NCBI GenBank assembly: GCA_040222855.1 | Contig: JAVKCD010000019.1 | Coordinates: 480,912-544,911 of the forward strand | Reading direction: 5' to 3' | Length of the DNA stretch: 64,000 bases | Source of the DNA: Phycisphaeraceae bacterium | Lineage (GTDB): Bacteria > Planctomycetota > Phycisphaerae > Phycisphaerales > Phycisphaeraceae | Part shown: positions 23,601 to 28,367 of the stretch, in pieces | How the letters are laid out: each line of letters starts with the position of its first letter | How positions within the stretch are numbered: position 1 is the first letter of the stretch | Translations under genes and position numbers: made by a program | The notes under the pieces: generated by a model | Databases searched by the model: none | The model's input: only the letters and a program-made list of their open reading frames with translations | What the model was told of the DNA's origin: nothing

Positions 23601-25987
23601 TCACGCAACGTGATCTGTACGTCATCAGCGCCAGTCTGGCCGGTAGCAGGTGGATTCGCCGCTAGCCGCGTGATGGGTGCGGTCCCATCAAACCCGCCGG
23701 TGAACTCGCCGTTGGCGTCACGCACAAACTGACCAACCAGAGCAATGCCGCCGCCAGTCCCGGAAGTGTCGTAGATCGCGTAAAGCTCTTCTTGGCCATC
23801 GCCATCAAGGTCGGCAAAATCAAGACCCTGGATCCCGGACAACGCCGTGCCCGAGTTCACATCAAACACACCCAACGGCAGGGTTGTGACCTCGCCCGTC
23901 GAGAGGTCGACGATCGCCAACTCGTCGCCAGCAATCGCATCACCATTGGCATCCAGCCCATCGATATCAACCACCGCCATGAAGCGGCCATCACTGCTCA
24001 CGGACGCCTCTTCAATGATGTCTAGGTTGTTCTGGAGCATCGACCCGATCATGGTGCCATCAAAGAAATCCCAAAGAGCCGGCACGATCTGAACGCCGGG
24101 CTGCGCTATGCCCCCGTTGTAAAAAGTTGGGTAGGTGATGAGTGTCGGGATGTCACCGTTCGTTGCTGAGGGGAACAGGCCGGGGTTGCCTACGATATTT
24201 TCCGGGTCATCACCCTCGGGGCGCAGGATGCTGCCGACGAGAACGCCACCCGATCCGCCCGGCTGACCGAGAACAAACGCCGCCCCGCCTTGCGCTGGCG
24301 TCACTAACCAATCGTATGACTCGCTGCCAAACGGATCGAGCTCAATGACGTCCGTCTGGTCAAGGATGTCGTCGGTACGCACCGCCATCCGGATGCGTCC
24401 GTTCTCGGCATCACCCTTGACCACGTAAATCATGTACAGATCGGCACCCAACCCCGATTCGGTCGAGGGTCTGAAGCGTTGATCCAAGATGAGCAGGTTG
24501 TCGGTCTCGGTATCCGTCGCAAAGAACACACCGCGGTTACCCGTGAACGGGTTGATCGTCGTGGGGTCATAAGACATCCCCTCGATATCACCACCCGACT
24601 CGTTATCAGGGTTCCCGTCCGTGGTGACACCCATCACCTGAACCACACCAGCATCGGCCGCGAGGATGTCAAAGCGATAAAGCAGGGCGTCATCACCATC
24701 GACCAGGTAGATAAACTGTTCTTCACCCAGCGGGTTGTCACCGAAAAACTCGATGCCCGTCACACCGCTGAGGAACTGGATGTCGCCCGTACCAATCGAC
24801 TCAGGGAGGATGATCCGCGAAAGGATCGAAGGGGTCGCTCCAGGGATAGCGGGATCGACAAGGCTGACAGCGCCTGAAGCCGGATCAACAAACAACTCCG
24901 TCAAGTAGCCGCCTAGGTCACCATCGTCATCATCAACAAACAGCACGAGCTTGGCGCCTGTGCCCGTCCGCTCAAACGCCAGCGAAGAAACAAAGGTGCC
25001 CCCCAGCGAGTCGATCAGGCTGGCCGGATCGCTGCCCCCTGGCAACTCCAGATTCAAGACACTCTCGACCGCGTTGGCCGCATCAACCGTAAAGTCGATC
25101 GAGAAGAGATGATCACGATCGATCTCGTCGACGTCCGTGGCCTCAACAACAAAATACAACTTGTTGTCGAGCGGATTAAAGTCCGCCGCCCGCACGACCG
25201 GCTCAAAGTCCTCAGCATCCACCCCGAACTCACTCAGAATGGTGCCCTCATCGATTCGGGCAATCACCTGATGATTATTGCCGCCCTCGGCGGTATCGAT
25301 CTGAATCAGGAAGATCGCATTCTGTGTGATGGGCTCCGCGTCTGGATCGGTGGGATCCGGTATTTCCACCTCTCCAGCGATGAAGGCAAACGTCGCGCCT
25401 GCGCCGGGGGCGACCCCGCCAAGCAGCGAGGTCCCGCTGATCGTGGCACCCGCTCCAAAACCGACGTCCAGGGTCGCCAACGCTTGCAGATCAAGGTCAT
25501 CGGGATCAGGAGACGTAAAGTTGGGGACATTCAGATCGTTCCCAATAAACGCCGTGCTGTTCCAGACCGTCGATCCGATCGTACCGTTCAGGCCGCCATT
25601 GACAGAGCCAAACGCCCCAGAAACATCGGCACCGTCATCATTGAAAACCGCCACATTCGACGTGTTTCGCCCCGGGATGAGGCTGTTACTCTCGATCAAG
25701 CCCGGCAGGTTGCCCAACTCGATCTGGCCGGTCGCCGGGTTGTACTGAGCCGCGATCAACTCAACGATGATGTCGCCATCAAGCTGAACCTCGACCGTGT
25801 TGTCAGTCGAATCCACATAAACAAAGGTGTCCCCGCCTACGAGCGTCGTCAGCAGAACGCGAGGCTCCAGCGCTTCAAGCTGCAGCCGCGATGCCGCAGC
25901 CGGCTTGGGTTCGCCACCCTTCCCCTTGCCCCCGAACGCCGATCCCCTGTCTAAAGCCGAACGAAGAAGCTTTTTAGGTGAGAACAC
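5606..25987 (-). CDS. Giant LEPR-XLL surface protein with flagellin-IN-like repeats and C-terminal metzincin-like domain
   Basis: An uninterrupted 6793-residue gene. Start is GTG with GGAAAGG a few bases upstream. The N-terminus is basic, then carries LEPRVLL (residues 40-46), the planctomycetal LEPR-XLL signature; no classic signal peptide is seen. Order of regions (approximate): beta-rich, propeller-like sequence to about 1600; a PPC-like domain at 1650-1790; beta-helix-like Gly/Asp/Ser-rich repeats to about 3100; two flagellin-IN-like repeats at 3100-3330; ten in tandem at 3830-5050, with degenerate copies to about 5500; a canonical EF-hand loop at 5313-5324; more beta-helix-like repeats at about 5830-6130; a second PPC-like domain at 6390-6500; and a metzincin-type domain with HELGHILGHNH (H6711, E6712, H6715, H6721) and a downstream Met (M6749). 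Probable role is a calcium-stabilised cell-surface or adhesion protein with protease activity; the function is inferred. It is transcribed divergently from an envelope operon at 26389. Confidence 0.93.
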   Translation of the reverse strand: MFSPKKLLRSALDRGSAFGGKGKGGEPKPAAASRLQLEALEPRVLLTTLVGGDTFVYVDSTDNTVEVQLDGDIIVELIAAQYNPATGQIELGNLPGLIESNSLIPGRNTSNVAVFNDDGADVSGAFGSVNGGLNGTIGSTVWNSTAFIGNDLNVPNFTSPDPDDLDLQALATLDVGFGAGATISGTSLLGGVAPGAGATFAFIAGEVEIPDPTDPDAEPITQNAIFLIQIDTAEGGNNHQVIARIDEGTILSEFGVDAEDFEPVVRAADFNPLDNKLYFVVEATDVDEIDRDHLFSIDFTVDAANAVESVLNLELPGGSDPASLIDSLGGTFVSSLAFERTGTGAKLVLFVDDDDGDLGGYLTELFVDPASGAVSLVDPAIPGATPSILSRIILPESIGTGDIQFLSGVTGIEFFGDNPLGEEQFIYLVDGDDALLYRFDILAADAGVVQVMGVTTDGNPDNESGGDIEGMSYDPTTINPFTGNRGVFFATDTETDNLLILDQRFRPSTESGLGADLYMIYVVKGDAENGRIRMAVRTDDILDQTDVIELDPFGSESYDWLVTPAQGGAAFVLGQPGGSGGVLVGSILRPEGDDPENIVGNPGLFPSATNGDIPTLITYPTFYNGGIAQPGVQIVPALWDFFDGTMIGSMLQNNLDIIEEASVSSDGRFMAVVDIDGLDANGDAIAGDELAIVDLSTGEVTTLPLGVFDVNSGTALSGIQGLDFADLDGDGQEELYAIYDTSGTGGGIALVGQFVRDANGEFTGGFDGTAPITRLAANPPATGQTGADDVQITLRDGTVISVDLDSIDLINDPIQSLIDLFNNDPDNVGGTTTGLEVRGGNDDPAALNQGLFTRLEFIDRSSPLTITDLNASNLATVLGLGAQDGLDRGFNGELPDGSITSSLNFEDLRIRLAGGTPLGDIEDAAGEALFLTGGVNTALTNGLGNPDLIIETRDGSTFNIDLDAGAFGALTDASTLSDFIAALNTVQDTTASITIGTALTVSANTEGRLVFTDDTAFDGNSVFQITLGTGNGGAPEANQAARALELFSTTANNSTGTQTRIEGGRVDSVNGNLQVSVDTPVDALLDAGGNAVVIDAGNDLSITGQDGVTVNYNFAAGDTLDDVATALASDSFTLNLTPGAAVSVDDGTSAGTTLNIQDLAGSGFVDVLFDVNGGVATTSIDDNAAGDGSTTDVGALVVPDVFSVAGQSFSSNTGISVLFGDAAAFVSQVQAFAIDPATGHGFVIDNGSPDGVSLIEIDLNSGSAFRSGLIQDIGGLSPQDIVGSMDFAADGQLRIHNTATGQMVDINVDSFRSDDLSNLGINLAGTQRIALDLQDGTTNFVVDLTGATTLQGVIDLIEFSTGGDVTIERGGSSSLILTDNTAGGGTFEIRDVIGTAAAQLGINITDGGPADNSPNAGVIQGDVNFTLVTVGTSVVTPSGSLGPSIGAITFNPETGEFLGVENAVSIPRSNQEGASFESASLIRLTGDQSDDAVGQDLRDLWIGGTLTGVFNGSGSIETLYVGWLITGDATGLPEFGSAAQQFDQDFFIAGDIRDLVTSASIGGVGEVDNEGQPTFYTATDILVGGKLGRLLIANDGEGFWGTLVAVNPVNFTNGLDFDELAFSEIEGNDDDSDVPVTNAWRLPDADPNATFYAGDGRFSNDTFETAEALGSLRGGGLDGSDAVRVFGQLRSAIDDTDFVDYYSLGLLAGQTISVQLVSPGLVLGIFDADNRLVATSTSHVDSVRKFDQLFQFTTETAGEYRFAVAVPTNNTFEDGGDTVAVDYALQIFGVGNLGIGGLTATNISSVEFAPPVSVLSPALANIRSLQGDIGSVRADTGRVYVATFAADQGSIRSIDGQLLGYIDDGGTYIGDSTVGVFAGQDIGLLRAREAVTGFTFLSVVAGKDLQTIDAGGLLVANIETGGGVGVIRADAFSGDGSGGPFDFNPPVSTIRVNADNSNDGDGVIDLIDVTVNMGTPELGGPQISTGPGGNVRYIRVGGELFQDQFFGLSGFGEFRLVNGQQDTIRDDSGAVLTVAPVDTGEVLDGGDDGTVGGPDEAFLTYRTYGIRGSGGGVLVDIKSTGGISIASDSNGTGATAEVGSIFANGRGRPVLFNDQVGDGSAVLVENVNDPVNGDVAQEDLVDLYVNIGGGLNNPVDVYYIGFDEAGDDPNGTDATRGQFTSIVNNTGGEIVNVEATSIGLLSSRGNIGLSTAKATAAAVEGFVLGDELVDPAIYTVTAQPRTGVVSGSIVTVRSDQALGNFFVTGIVNTVIADADRIDNPDVFEGIVGAFFVADDQSSDILNGNIYSVNVGEGIADSGSGSFARAGLFALPRFEGDDAIILGSGSIGSIIGHDAAIYGDIYASNAIGRIVLTGDSVISGADIITDDIPAATLQFEELLQVGTGLGNGESLDNPRGVSGIPLGEQLEEGIGRIVINGTGGIIGSTIQSGRIGSVDVNNGFGIFNSIIGSPGTEGRIQQISVDGYGLLGTLVTSKGDIGNILVNGRGQQLAVTDFSTIARESETVVADAATGLLYNPFSGLQVDRYNDLHEYLGTTPDAPGTSDLSTSGVIDSSVIQTSRDVTGSIRAYQVLSTLDPSDQFPFIGGILLDIDNFGQTTPAYSYINVVGKLNRLDLTSTAASLTAVHDITRVAGLSLGVDPSTQMPVALSDVSIAGLSITAGELGTFTPGADVVGLDLTVAGEIRSLRFDGNLLSLPNIDPNLVSSIHAAGPAGTINSLIVAGDMQADVRSTSYINRIQIGGDLTGSITVDDADLRGRGLGTLILAGSLVEGGLDIDGDVSRIQIDGSAGAARNAFSPQPDQLIINGDLGTFSVGRRVVGADLALDLVVLGDLRTFDVSGQFSGGLFVGGDLSRFTVRADATTAGGTIIGSAFGDTNITVGGMLSTVSITGGHVGDGIIDGNTDSVLERVRFTAGEGINSFRVTRGDVLADASVASTLGDIRSIMVSGGDFLGDAIANAGAIGNFSIRGSDFGGLLSTRELGSFSIDGSLLTGAVIDVDEARRFSIGVDIQNGASVLLGSAGSVQVRNDHAGLLLVEDGGGRFSLNVSNDLTGQVFVGGDASIMVGGDFAPVGSVGAGTTLLALGIESSPGSSIEIQLRDGTDPITVSLAGATTIEDVINAIESTVPFVTVGIDADQEGLILTDISPNNGATFSVSDVGSSTIAQALGINTLDGGAGDRDGASNGIIDGASIGFGLTDDTVLETLSVSVATQSDLTITLRNNVTLNISLAGADTIQGVVDAINAIGGANLTAALDAGGNALELTDNTAGPGTFTISNAVGSQMATRLGLVATDGAAGDLDSALDGVILGARLSEALVFVDGNATNVSIRGAASGNFFAAGAINRFSADSMSDAVLTAGQDIRSASIRQDVTNSFVQAGILPSVDIDEIALRIDQLVPAQSITIFDPASGTDATRGEIGSFSARDLGDSVLAAGGEFGSLRLSGDMTGSSASSGIVFGVAAVRGVSDDASALANAAERNAARGTAGDRVLTHGDFGSASIGGSVSSSFITAGIDPGDDGVFDITATTLIGAPAANDSNVHTSITGGMSEIGSLRGGSFDGVSLALADTAIGSTTIPGGQQATFTFNVADIDGLAGSPIGALPATLLGTASAGTDITVAGASGTIIVRVTGDATVQVFDDNPADDVIDALVITGGSGRGTVSILDGTADSSTWQLQRVLSDDDAAISNFEFAGTVTGDGTSTTDFWFEYELRNLTLGGYASPVAGGLTGQTGGGVSSLAIDDIGAGNLVIGGEVRRFDIDGSVASPIFGVPAAAASANVTQLAFAPGNTLYTFDGVTGLLQTTVAGTTTVRVDVTDTLASGIDIDPGETITLSFQDAGADVTINLSNVHDIQDLIDAVNNQSFRPLLDGSGNPQRDAAGNILLDTVGGSLVTAALNAEGNALVFTDNTAGGGTFQITVDDPTSQLITVLGLNVTDGGVGEGSADGNRIVGRAIVPTDTGTSIEGLLGQTFAGTQRLGINLQDGSTGVVVNLTGLTTLEDVARAISVQTDQRVTVLVAGGSRLVALDNTTGGGTFSIADSAGTLGSALGIEGIDGGVGDLDAAANARITGPGLITTATQLSTLGISISGNEVLGFDFGDGTTGWQIDLSNNVLNSIGDLQGAIGVEGNNGLLLILNTAADGSRFLTLTDNGGGTGVLRASDINGTILTQLGLTGFDGGPTDLDTSANNTITGPALVSRDADLVATGVLFTGTQTLDLNLRDGSTVNVDLTGVTTLYDALNAFEVAGAGSIAAGIDASGRLVLLDNTAGGNPFTVTQTAGDAGEALGLLPPGGVAGIQDGVITTLPITPIVTLNSTLEELGIDNDDSVSINITLRNGSLFTIDLSEARTLEQVMTSIVEGTGNQVSVQFGAGGRLVLIDGTAGVNDFQISDNTGTLANTLGIAATDGIANDTDGLINGVIVAQKIVTTSTRLSTLGIDPTLGLIDVDFRDGSSTSINIASAQTLAQVANLLNIGSSGRLTLSVTADGRLQIVDGSTGAGTFDISDNGASTIAADLGIAGTDGTATDNDGSAEDGDILGNRLLTSAATLPTGISLAGAQSFDIDLRNGVIVSVDISDATTLGQIIDTINEAGSGDVTARLSVDARIVLIDNTSGVATFQVTDSAGSPAADLGFEAVDGGLGDEDGNTAADGVIVGLSLYEADSANVALSTFGIDLSGTTISIVQADGATTNNLNLSADTSVADLLAAFNGIANLSASIGLDGRLNVIDTSAGANAFRIFTAATDTGNALAQLGLEASDGGAGDIDNLNNGTITGTSVFVSSTRMSLVGLSGTGAEEIRINLQDGSNRVVDLSEALTIGDVIDAIQSQTSGDVSVTIDGNDRLQLTDNTAGAGTFSVVNLSGTPATELGILATDGGPADGDAAVDGSILGGELVAKLDATDTLIGPDLGISIDRGIDFRILLRDGGSAIEINLQGTTTLQEVVDAINAQAVRFNVDSDGVRTVVQSGLVTASLNSDGQLILTDNTAGGSAFSVLRTDVNGDPLESNTAIDLGLVANLSTTDGAVGDSDGTANGVIVGNAVPGASVANTLLSAIRSQILGLDSDGVNLYALAQSLDLNPTALVGNLFSPNSFQSLSVQAMAASAQGDIFGVVRLNGGNDTLVRVNPVTGQATTLGAIENSNGVLYRGNIEALAFTPEGQLLAIVNDADGLGGLASSLQGQAIGVLDLSDTDADSRVTIRRMTTDVNGNISTVNLPLQNLGGVLASQLGLATTDNDALRDGNSSVGFILGRDLRQPLTGNEDIFVDLGITTDGGGADDLTITLLDSTVNGNGQIGIDLDSAQADSDGNGVITLNEALAFIETATTGIAGFDVVDARLSTDLRGVILEDLTIFDDTNATNVTAAADAGASDAATLLGIAFSDGTLGVDRDNSENSILQGRDIRLAAQGTDLLSDLGITANFNRLMTYTTRSGLTDVIDLTAALTLQDVLDAVNATGDLTATISNPDILVAGLNELVTSALLIQDNTAPAFSNQFSLGAGPVAINGFAVHPDGRIFAVASDNSDQFTTASVNADTDRLITISPVDRSIANAGLGGSLIQVAATDTDIEGIGFDINGRLFAYDPTAGSVLTVDTTLNSAADATLLDNSISQGLEGFFVDPSGGRYGTEFYAFDLTDTDGNLVNDNAQLLVSSGFGTAVGTVDPTNGNFSRAAAINGTGVSLSFNSLGVGPGQGDLFVATDDGRLLQIDPITGQQIADLGVVTDQSNGQQLSISAIEFDETLNTLVGLDATRGRLVSIQLTDTNGDGTLDAALATGLMPAGSVDPASITSLNYDAASSTMNASNTSGEIVPIIAGAAGIDRVQADSFGSISIDNDFDGRIFATGNTIGTVTASGNFAGLIESNTSIRTFNQNSGNFTGGLRAGEDISSVNLRGSMLSGSISAGDSIRSVSIAGSFAGEIVTPDLGSLRVSGAAGSLSSVRVDSLGSATFSGTFNGNLILSEARSLRLDDLGAAASIEITGDLSSFTTSATASGSTVIIHGDASNISLRGTHAGLIATSGAVRSARFGEIDGGTFLAGTNLGNVSISGDMRNGLLSAGVWIGMDGIYNTADDQIFGGTLDRASIRGDYVRSAIVAGVLPSIDNGSGIPTDLRAYTGNDTLLGQNLNDLSPVDSAEAGGLLASGIGQISFGRVFGAGAGSSQASIVAAAGDIDRLTGTGTNLLITREYTDAHNAPTVVDIGFEDLATLPSGALTFTTAFITFNEEILTSSLVLAQDTNNDGDLLDLDDVRGSIAIVDSVTGAILDGGNGIELRVFRELDDQGQSRTRVEIVKPDGFDTATTNPVEIILSGSLSDTTILDRSGLRSIERDPNNDGTAEFGEDVSGTILDANFDGVEGGGSSVVQLNGFDVANDFFPGANYGTLASGIGLNTPAASVTSAFENLGDVDIFSFQANAFEFLSLDVTVFDGEAQVGLFYRDTQGTLDQSDDTYEQVITRSNIPDTINGRYTAGVELSESGEYFIAVAAVDSTSVYEIELVRASTDVNLLNLTPSLQQQTIDYVSNFIGENGNLLGFNSPKQLVYLNFEGDTVFNIFGTTAELITFDAGIIDARLSGRTDDLMIEIISRIVDIYEAIPTGARIFDGAVTPTLNVGLLGTDFTPFLSASSGVYFTLTDPSAAGLDIAYSELFFGFTNLGDPGTLGRAEQLDSLNMDKTDRAIIFAENFIGLSQATTTNQAYNEYANAFANVAAHELGHILGHNHSVAGLLSDDPDNNPLTLNNSNTSPLHLMSAGPFIPSDALVGESLRFGTSTLSPFEFPVGDIDTVDMLLRSLA
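9480..14500 (-). repeat. Tandem repeat array inside the giant gene, period about 350 bp
   Basis: Ten consecutive coding repeats of about 115-120 residues span roughly 10838-14500, followed by three degenerate copies down to about 9480. Each repeat contains, in order, an LRDGS-like strand, a TTLxDVxxAI segment, a DNTAGGGTF turn and an LGI-x-x-xDGG-x-GD-x-D stretch ending NGxIxG. The DNTAGG-type turn recurs near 10990, 11400, 11760, 12110, 12470, 12800, 13140, 13490, 13850 and 14210. The pattern resembles the flagellin hook IN motif. Copies differ clearly at DNA level, so the expansion is old. Confidence 0.85.
15990..16690 (-). repeat. Two further flagellin-IN-like repeats in the giant gene
   Basis: Two adjacent copies of the same 115-120-residue unit, with DNTAGPGTF near 16130 and a variant DISPNNGATF near 16490, each ending in the Asp/Gly-rich DG-x-x-GD-x-D stretch. 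They are separated from the main array by about 1.5 kb of beta-helix-like coding sequence. Single related units are also visible near 21835 and 22940. Confidence 0.75.
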
Positions 25988-26388
25988 TTAGACACCTTTC
26001 CGTCTGCTGCGAGGCCGCGGGTTGAACGAACTGATCTAAGACTCGATCCATCTCCAGAGAACAGCTTAAATAGTACCGGCGAAGGCGCACTGCACATGGA
26101 GAAGGATGGCACGGGTGGAAGATCTCTGGCTGGAGGGCGGTGAACAACAGATGACGCCCCTAAAAAACTCAACCGGCCTTCGCCGACACAGTCGAGGTCA
26201 AGGAACCAAGCTAAACGCCGCCCCATACAAGTGTCAAGGATCTCCCGCCCTCCCCACAACCCTTCCCCACCGCCCAACCAGGCCCGAGAACCTCACCAGC
26301 CACACCCTGCTTACGTCCGAAAACACACACACCACCATTGACAGCACCGCCCCGAAGGGTTCCAATCATGGACTAACCCACACCGAAC
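25988..26388. other. Divergent intergenic region between the giant gene and the HlyD/M50 operon
   Basis: About 400 bases with no convincing gene. It must hold the promoters of both the giant minus-strand gene and the plus-strand operon. Apart from the weak plus-strand promoter candidate at 26338-26366, I see no clear operator or RNA structure. Confidence 0.6.
26338..26366 (+). promoter_or_regulatory. Candidate sigma-70-type promoter of the HlyD/M50 operon
   Basis: A perfect TTGACA (26338-26343) is followed, after 17 bases, by TCCAAT (4 of 6 matches to TATAAT) ending 22 bases before the first start codon. The short distance would leave an almost leaderless transcript, so this is only a candidate. 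Confidence 0.3.
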
Positions 26389-28347
26389 ATGAACCATGAT
26401 CACTCACCAGTGACCCCCATGCAGGAATCCACAGCTCAAGCCCGGCTCGCCGTTCAGCAGGCCCTCGAGCAGTTCCAACAGCTCGGTGCCGCCGCCGACA
26501 CGCCCCCCACCGAGGTCGCCAAACGCGTCCTCGCCCTCGTAATCAGCTCTACCCAAGCCTCAGCTGGCGTCGTCTGGCTCACCACCGACGCCTCTGGGCG
26601 GGCCTTCAGGGGCATCGCCGCCGAAGGACAACCCGCCCGACGCATTATCGATGAGAACTCGGAACCCGTCGGCGAGGTCGCCAACGCCCTCCGAAAAGCC
26701 TGGTCCGACCCCGCCCAGGCCGTCGTGGTCCCACCCGGCGAGATGTCCTTCCAGAACTGCGGCCTAGAGAACGTGGTTCAGTTTTATCTGGCGATCTCCA
26801 CCGGCCGCAAACGCCTGGGCGTCCTCCAGATCATCTACGCCGACAACCTCGACCCCAAGATCTACCGCGAGTACGTCGGCTTCGCCCAGAAAGCCGCCGA
26901 GTCCATCGGCCGCCAGTTCGGACACCGCCAGACCGAACTCGTCGAGCGTTCCGCAACCCATTATAAGGCCCTGCTTGCCCTCCTCCAGAACCTTGGCCGC
27001 ATCGAAAAGCCCGACGAACTCGCTCACGAACTCGCCCAAGGTGCCCGCCAGCTCTTCAAGGCCCAGCGGGCCGCCGTCGTCGGCTTCTGGCCGCGAAAAC
27101 CCCAGGCCTGGTTCTCAGACGCCCTCGACCCTAATCCCAAAGCCAATCTCGCTCACGCTGTTCGCACCATCGCCGATGCCGCCCGCCAGGCGGGTCAACC
27201 CATCGCTTTCCAGAAGGGCCAGCGGCTCCAGGGTGAAGCCGGAGAACTACAACCATTTGTCGACCAACTCTTCGAGCTGGGTGGGGCTCAGGCCGCCGTC
27301 GTGACACCGATCAGCGAAGGCGACCGCACCGACGCCGTCCTGATCGTAGAGCACGAGGCCGCCGTGGACGCCAGCAAGCTCGCCCCAGCCGAACTCGAGC
27401 TCGCCCAGTGCGCCGCACCCTTCCTCGCTCGATCCATCGAACTCGATTCACGACCCCTCCGAAGACTATCCCTCCAACTCGCTCAAGCCCGCACCCACCC
27501 CCGTCGCGCCGCCTGGCAGGCCACCGCGCTCGCCGCCATCATCCTGACGTTCATCATGGCCATGGTGATGCCCTTCCCCATGGCCATCCGCGCCGATGCC
27601 CGCCTCGAACCCCATCAGCAGCACACCCTGACCGCCCCCTTCTCCGGCACCATCACCGAGATCTTGGTCACCCCCGGACAAACCGTCGAGCCCGACCAGC
27701 CACTGCTCCAACTCGACACCACCGACCTCGATCAGGAACTCGCCTCGGTCCGCCAATCCATCCTCGAACAGGAACTCGCCCTCCGAGAAGCCCGCACCAC
27801 CCAACGCCCCGGCGAAATGCTGCTCGCCGAACTACGCACCGAGCAGCTTCGCATCCAGGAAGCCGCCCTGCTACGCCGCATCGATCGCTCCACCCTCCGC
27901 AGCCCCATCGCAGGCGTCATCCTCACCAGCCGACCCGAAGAACTCCTCGGCAACACCGTCGATGAAGCCGCCGGCCTCCTGCGCATCGGCAACCTCTCAG
28001 GCTTCGACCTCGTCGTCGATGTCCCCGAACAAGACGTCGGCCTCGTCCAGATACGCCTCGCAGACGGTAACGAAGTCCCCGCGACCTTTCTCAGCCGACC
28101 CTGGCCAGACCTCGAACAAACCACCCGCTTCGCCAGCCTGCTCGACCTCTCGCCCTCCAGCAGCCCCGACCCCATGACTCAGCTGGTCCGCTATGAGCTA
28201 CGCACCGACATCCAGCTCGAGGGACTCGAGCCCCACCTCGCGCTGGCCAACCCCACCGGCCGCGCACGTCTCGACCTCGGCTACGCCCCGCTCGGCTGGC
28301 GACTCTTCCGAGAAGCATGGCACTACATCCGCATGACGCTCTTTTAG
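26389..28347 (+). CDS. GAF-domain/HlyD-family membrane adaptor protein
   Basis: A 652-residue protein. Residues 1 to about 370 look like two cytoplasmic GAF-like sensory domains. A single transmembrane helix follows at about 378-400. The rest resembles an HlyD-type membrane-fusion protein: a lipoyl-like half (HTLTAPFSGTITEILVTPGQ, about 408-427), a short coiled-coil hairpin and the returning TLRSPIAGVILTSRPEEL half. It would sit in the inner membrane facing the periplasm. It leads a plus-strand run with gaps of 20, 57 and 4 bases and then a 4-base overlap. No ABC ATPase, RND pump or outer-membrane channel is encoded in the run. An ATG ten codons downstream is an alternative start. Substrate and partner are unknown; the giant surface protein encoded divergently is one candidate. 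Confidence 0.8.
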   Translation: MNHDHSPVTPMQESTAQARLAVQQALEQFQQLGAAADTPPTEVAKRVLALVISSTQASAGVVWLTTDASGRAFRGIAAEGQPARRIIDENSEPVGEVANALRKAWSDPAQAVVVPPGEMSFQNCGLENVVQFYLAISTGRKRLGVLQIIYADNLDPKIYREYVGFAQKAAESIGRQFGHRQTELVERSATHYKALLALLQNLGRIEKPDELAHELAQGARQLFKAQRAAVVGFWPRKPQAWFSDALDPNPKANLAHAVRTIADAARQAGQPIAFQKGQRLQGEAGELQPFVDQLFELGGAQAAVVTPISEGDRTDAVLIVEHEAAVDASKLAPAELELAQCAAPFLARSIELDSRPLRRLSLQLAQARTHPRRAAWQATALAAIILTFIMAMVMPFPMAIRADARLEPHQQHTLTAPFSGTITEILVTPGQTVEPDQPLLQLDTTDLDQELASVRQSILEQELALREARTTQRPGEMLLAELRTEQLRIQEAALLRRIDRSTLRSPIAGVILTSRPEELLGNTVDEAAGLLRIGNLSGFDLVVDVPEQDVGLVQIRLADGNEVPATFLSRPWPDLEQTTRFASLLDLSPSSSPDPMTQLVRYELRTDIQLEGLEPHLALANPTGRARLDLGYAPLGWRLFREAWHYIRMTLF

Positions 28348-28367
28348 TCCTGCCGGAGCCTCATGCA

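Noticed and set aside
5606-25987. Giant gene as a non-ribosomal peptide or polyketide synthase, suggested by size
   Set aside because: No condensation, adenylation, ketosynthase or carrier motif is present; the sequence is beta-rich and repetitive with an exported-protein motif.
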